A stretch of DNA of 16,985 bases from Helicobacter sp. (lineage in GTDB: Bacteria; Campylobacterota; Campylobacteria; Campylobacterales; Helicobacteraceae). The translations under genes were made by a program, and so were the position numbers. Numbering within the stretch: position 1 is the stretch's first letter; each line of letters starts with the position of its first letter. The notes under the pieces are model-generated. The model was not told the origin of the DNA. It did no database searches and saw nothing but the letters and a program-made list of their open reading frames with translations. The stretch lies in contig JARHZY010000110.1 of the NCBI GenBank assembly GCA_029264655.1, positions 1 through 16,985 of the forward strand, written 5' to 3'. Below are positions 14,385 through 16,985 of this stretch, one piece after another.

Positions 14385-15422
14385 ATGCAACTACAAACAA
14401 GATATAAAAATCCGCCATCTTTGTGGCGTATGCGTTGGCAATTATTTTATGCATATAAACGTGCAAGATTTTCACTCTTTTGTTTTGTTGGAATCTTTAT
14501 GGTGAGTTTGTTTGCACCATTTTTAGCAAACGATAAACCTTTATTGATTTATAAAAACCATACCTTTTATTTTCCAATTTTTGTTGATTATAGTGAAGTG
14601 GAGTTTGGTGGCGATTTTTATACAACACCAGATTATAAAGATCCATTTATGCAAAATCTTTTTGCCAATGATTTTGTGCTTTACCCTTTAATAGAATATG
14701 CAGCAGATAGCATTGATTGGACCCTGCAAGGCATACCACCAACACCACCAAGCACAATGCATTTTTTAGGGACTGATGACCAAGGTAGAGATGTGGCTGC
14801 GCGTTTGCTTTATGGCTTACGCACATCTTTGCTGTTTGGTATAATATTAAGTTTATGTAGTGTATGTATTGGGGTAATTATTGGGGGTATGCAGGGATAT
14901 TATGGCGGTATGGTAGATTTATTGGGACAAAGGGTATTAGAAATTTGGAGTGGCATGCCTACTCTTTTTGTTATTATTATAGTGTCAAGTTTTGTATTGC
15001 CAACATTTTGGATTATTTTAGGTATCGTGTTGCTTTTTAGTTGGACAAGCATTGTTGGCGTTGTGCGTGCGGAATTTTTGCGTGCAAGAACACAAGACTA
15101 TATTAAGGCATCAAAGGTGCTTGGATTTAGCGACATACATATTATGTTTGTGCATATTTTACCAAATGCATTGATTGCTACAATTACTTATTTGCCTTTT
15201 ATTACGATTGGTAGCATTACAACGCTTGCGACACTTGATTTTTTGGGTTTTGGTATGCCGCTTGGTAGTGCAAGTCTTGGGGAGTTGTTAAATCAGGGAA
15301 AGAATAATATACAAGCACCGCATTTAGGTATTACAGGTTTTATTGTTATGTCTTTTGTGCTTTCTTTACTTGTGTTTATTGGTGAGGGTGTAAGAGTAGC
15401 ATTTAGTGGTAGCAATCGTTAG
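14385..15422 (+). CDS. yejE: Peptide ABC transporter permease, YejE/OppC-like
   Basis: An inner-membrane permease subunit of 345 residues from the preferred start; E. coli YejE has similar length. It would pair with a YejB-type permease, a YejF-type ATPase and a YejA-type binding protein to import peptides. RWQLFYAYKRARFSLFCFV and LFAPFLANDKPL near the N-terminus, the long periplasmic loop before LGTDDQGRDVAARLLYGLRTSL, and the EAA loop (about 228-266: RAEFLRARTQDYIKASKVLGFSDIHIMFVHILPN) are typical of the YejE/OppC/DppC branch. The loop contacts the ATPase. The ATG at 14385 is chosen because it has GAG upstream and sits just before the conserved region; in-frame ATGs at 14328 and 14370 lack a binding site. 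None of the partner subunits is in the window. Confidence 0.85.
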   Translation: MQLQTRYKNPPSLWRMRWQLFYAYKRARFSLFCFVGIFMVSLFAPFLANDKPLLIYKNHTFYFPIFVDYSEVEFGGDFYTTPDYKDPFMQNLFANDFVLYPLIEYAADSIDWTLQGIPPTPPSTMHFLGTDDQGRDVAARLLYGLRTSLLFGIILSLCSVCIGVIIGGMQGYYGGMVDLLGQRVLEIWSGMPTLFVIIIVSSFVLPTFWIILGIVLLFSWTSIVGVVRAEFLRARTQDYIKASKVLGFSDIHIMFVHILPNALIATITYLPFITIGSITTLATLDFLGFGMPLGSASLGELLNQGKNNIQAPHLGITGFIVMSFVLSLLVFIGEGVRVAFSGSNR

Positions 15423-15770
15423 CTATAAAATAAATATGTTGTTTATTTGGATTCTATAATATAGTTTGTAGGACTGCAATTACAATCCACAATAGATATA
15501 AATAATTTAATGAGCGCTACCAATAAAATGTTATAAAAGCTTATTAAGGGAACTCTGATATACTGATGTAATATAACATTAGGAATAGAAAGTATGTAAT
15601 AATAGGTTTTAATGTAGATTATTTTGGTACGAAGTTAGTAGGGGTTTTTAGATATAAGCCTTATTTATCGCTTCTTTTAATTTCATCTTTTATCCTTAGA
15701 TTATAAAACATAAAACAAATTATGCCCTATAAAATTAAATGCGATATTTTAAAACAATTAATTTAAGGTT
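15423..15770. other. Gene-free gap between convergent genes
   Basis: About 350 bp AT-rich between the convergent permease and glycosyltransferase genes. No ORF, RNA gene or convincing terminator hairpin was found, although transcripts from both sides should end here. Confidence 0.6.
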
Positions 15771-16823
15771 TTATTTAAGTAATATGCAGGTAGTCTTTAT
15801 TTCTCTTTCTTCTATCATCTCCATTAACATGTTGATTGTATTTTTCACAATATTTTCTTCTTCTTTTAAGGTTATTAAATCTTTTTTGCTATCAATGAAT
15901 ACATATTTTTTGTTGTGTGTAGCCCACCTTCTTGTATCATATTGTGGGTAAAGGGCAATAGTTGGAATTCTAAGGTTACAAGCAAGGTGTATTGTGCCTG
16001 TGCTTGGGCTTATTACGCAACTCATTTGATTAATAAATTCTGCTAGATTCAATAAATCATTATCATTGTGGAATATAACAACATTGTTTAACCTACTATC
16101 ATTTATATGTTTTTTAAAAGCTGTCCATTGCTCAATAAAATATTTATCAACTTGTGGATATGTGGCTACACATGGTATGCAATTTGGTATTTTTGATACT
16201 TCATGTATAAGCAATAGAAAACCATTTAATGTTAATGAATAGGGACAAGCATTATTAAATGGATTTATTGCAATAAGATATGGTTGCTTAATACCACTAG
16301 ATTCTAATATATTATTTAGTGAAGTTTCTAAAAAGCTTAATATATGTTTTTGATTTGTGCTAGAAGTTTTTACTTTAGCACAATTTAAGTCTATATATTG
16401 CATTTTATTATCATATAATTTTCTATCAATTCTCCTTACATATTCTAATAAAATTTGACGCTCATCTAACATATAATATTTTTTAAATGTATATATAGGG
16501 ACTGTTTTACAACGACTAGATAAAAAACTTACAATTTTTGTTGCACATATTATTTTTTTTGCATTTGTTTTTAGAGCATTTTGTATAAAGCATGTTTTTG
16601 AATTACTTAAAATAAGATAATCGCAGTTATATAAATTTATATTCTCTGTGCTAATATCAGTTACTATATCAACAAATTTGCAATATTTAAGCAAATTTTG
16701 CATAATTTTACTTGTAAATATTACGAGCCTACACTCATATACTTTTTTAATTGCATAAAAAGATTCAATTCCTATGGCACTCTCACCTAATGCCCCACCA
16801 ATAAACATAAACCCTATAACCAT
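15771..16823 (-). CDS. Glycosyltransferase family 9 (heptosyltransferase-like)
   Basis: A 350-residue protein with the GT9 two-Rossmann layout. The N-terminal loop FIGGALGESAI (7-17) corresponds to the acceptor-side 'GGLGD' loop, with Glu in place of the usual Asp. INPFNNACPYSLTLNGF (186-202) starts the sugar-nucleotide half. SPSTGTIHLACNLRIPTIALYP (272-293) is the donor-binding signature 'TG..HLA...P..ALY'. Members such as WaaC, WaaF and WaaQ add heptose from ADP-heptose to lipopolysaccharide core in the cytosol; the exact sugar cannot be told, and an O-chain or other glycan role is possible. AAAGG precedes the ATG by about six bases. It begins 21 bp after the stop of the partial gene upstream, so the two are probably co-transcribed. 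Confidence 0.85.
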   Translation of the reverse strand: MVIGFMFIGGALGESAIGIESFYAIKKVYECRLVIFTSKIMQNLLKYCKFVDIVTDISTENINLYNCDYLILSNSKTCFIQNALKTNAKKIICATKIVSFLSSRCKTVPIYTFKKYYMLDERQILLEYVRRIDRKLYDNKMQYIDLNCAKVKTSSTNQKHILSFLETSLNNILESSGIKQPYLIAINPFNNACPYSLTLNGFLLLIHEVSKIPNCIPCVATYPQVDKYFIEQWTAFKKHINDSRLNNVVIFHNDNDLLNLAEFINQMSCVISPSTGTIHLACNLRIPTIALYPQYDTRRWATHNKKYVFIDSKKDLITLKEEENIVKNTINMLMEMIEEREIKTTCILLK

Positions 16824-16844
16824 AACTAACCTTTATCCTTTAGG

Positions 16845-16985
16845 CTAAACATTGTTTAAAATTTTTTGTATGTCATCTTTAGTAACTTTTTCTTGTTCTA
16901 TTAGTTTATTTGCAATTATTTTTATATAGTCTTTATTAGATAATATAAATTCTTTATGTTCTATTTTAGCATTTTCTAGTATATC
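16845..16985 (-). CDS. C-terminus of a possible FtsH-like AAA+ protease (partial)
   Basis: The final 46 codons of a minus-strand gene entering from the right edge. The end IIANKLIEQEKVTKDDIQKIL resembles the last helices of the M41 peptidase domain of FtsH ('..LA..LLEKETL.G.EI..I'), a membrane-bound ATP-dependent protease. The fragment has none of the diagnostic ATPase or HExxH motifs, so the name is a guess from a short helical pattern. It is 21 bp upstream of the GT9 gene and on the same strand. Confidence 0.4.
   Translation of the reverse strand, partial: DILENAKIEHKEFILSNKDYIKIIANKLIEQEKVTKDDIQKILNNV

Overview
The window looks like chromosomal DNA from an epsilonproteobacterium, most likely a Helicobacter of the enterohepatic type. 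The evidence is the strongly AT-rich composition, TGnTATAAT-type extended -10 promoters with poor -35 boxes, a long poly-G tract inside a coding sequence, the frequent octamer TAGAATCT, and the gene families present. No tRNA, rRNA, CRISPR array, transposase or phage gene was seen.

Layout. 1-178 holds at most the 5' end of an unknown minus-strand ORF. 179-1720 (-) is an EptA-type lipid A phosphoethanolamine transferase with its own extended -10. 1721-2363 is gene-free. 2364-3536 (-) and 3628-4923 (+) are divergent biotin genes bioF and bioA sharing a 91-bp promoter region with an A9 tract. 5075-7326 (+) is a three-gene cluster whose architecture resembles PilM, PilN and PilO: an actin-like protein without membrane segments, then two small bitopic proteins. 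valS follows (7414-10197). Twelve bases after it begins a DUF2972/sulfotransferase-like gene (10210-11581) carrying a G14 tract. As written it is out of frame; G13 would restore a 456-residue protein. Next come a ThiI/MnmA-like PP-loop tRNA sulfurtransferase-family gene (11781-12848) and a YbgC-type thioesterase (12871-13281). About 1.1 kb without a convincing protein gene follows. It holds several inverted repeats, two perfect TGATATAAT promoters and a candidate small RNA ending in a 17-bp hairpin. A YejE-like peptide ABC permease (14385-15422) stands without its partner subunits. The right end (-) has a GT9 glycosyltransferase preceded by the C-terminus of a possible FtsH-like protein.

Functional themes are biotin synthesis (bioF, bioA), cell-surface modification (eptA, GT9, probably the phase-variable gene) and translation (valS, the PP-loop enzyme). 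The PilMNO-like cluster is the least explained block. The best candidates for something new are the phase-variable gene behind valS, the possible small RNA at about 14013-14101, the orphan PilMNO-like trio, and the roughly 15-fold excess of TAGAATCT, which is centred on GANTC.
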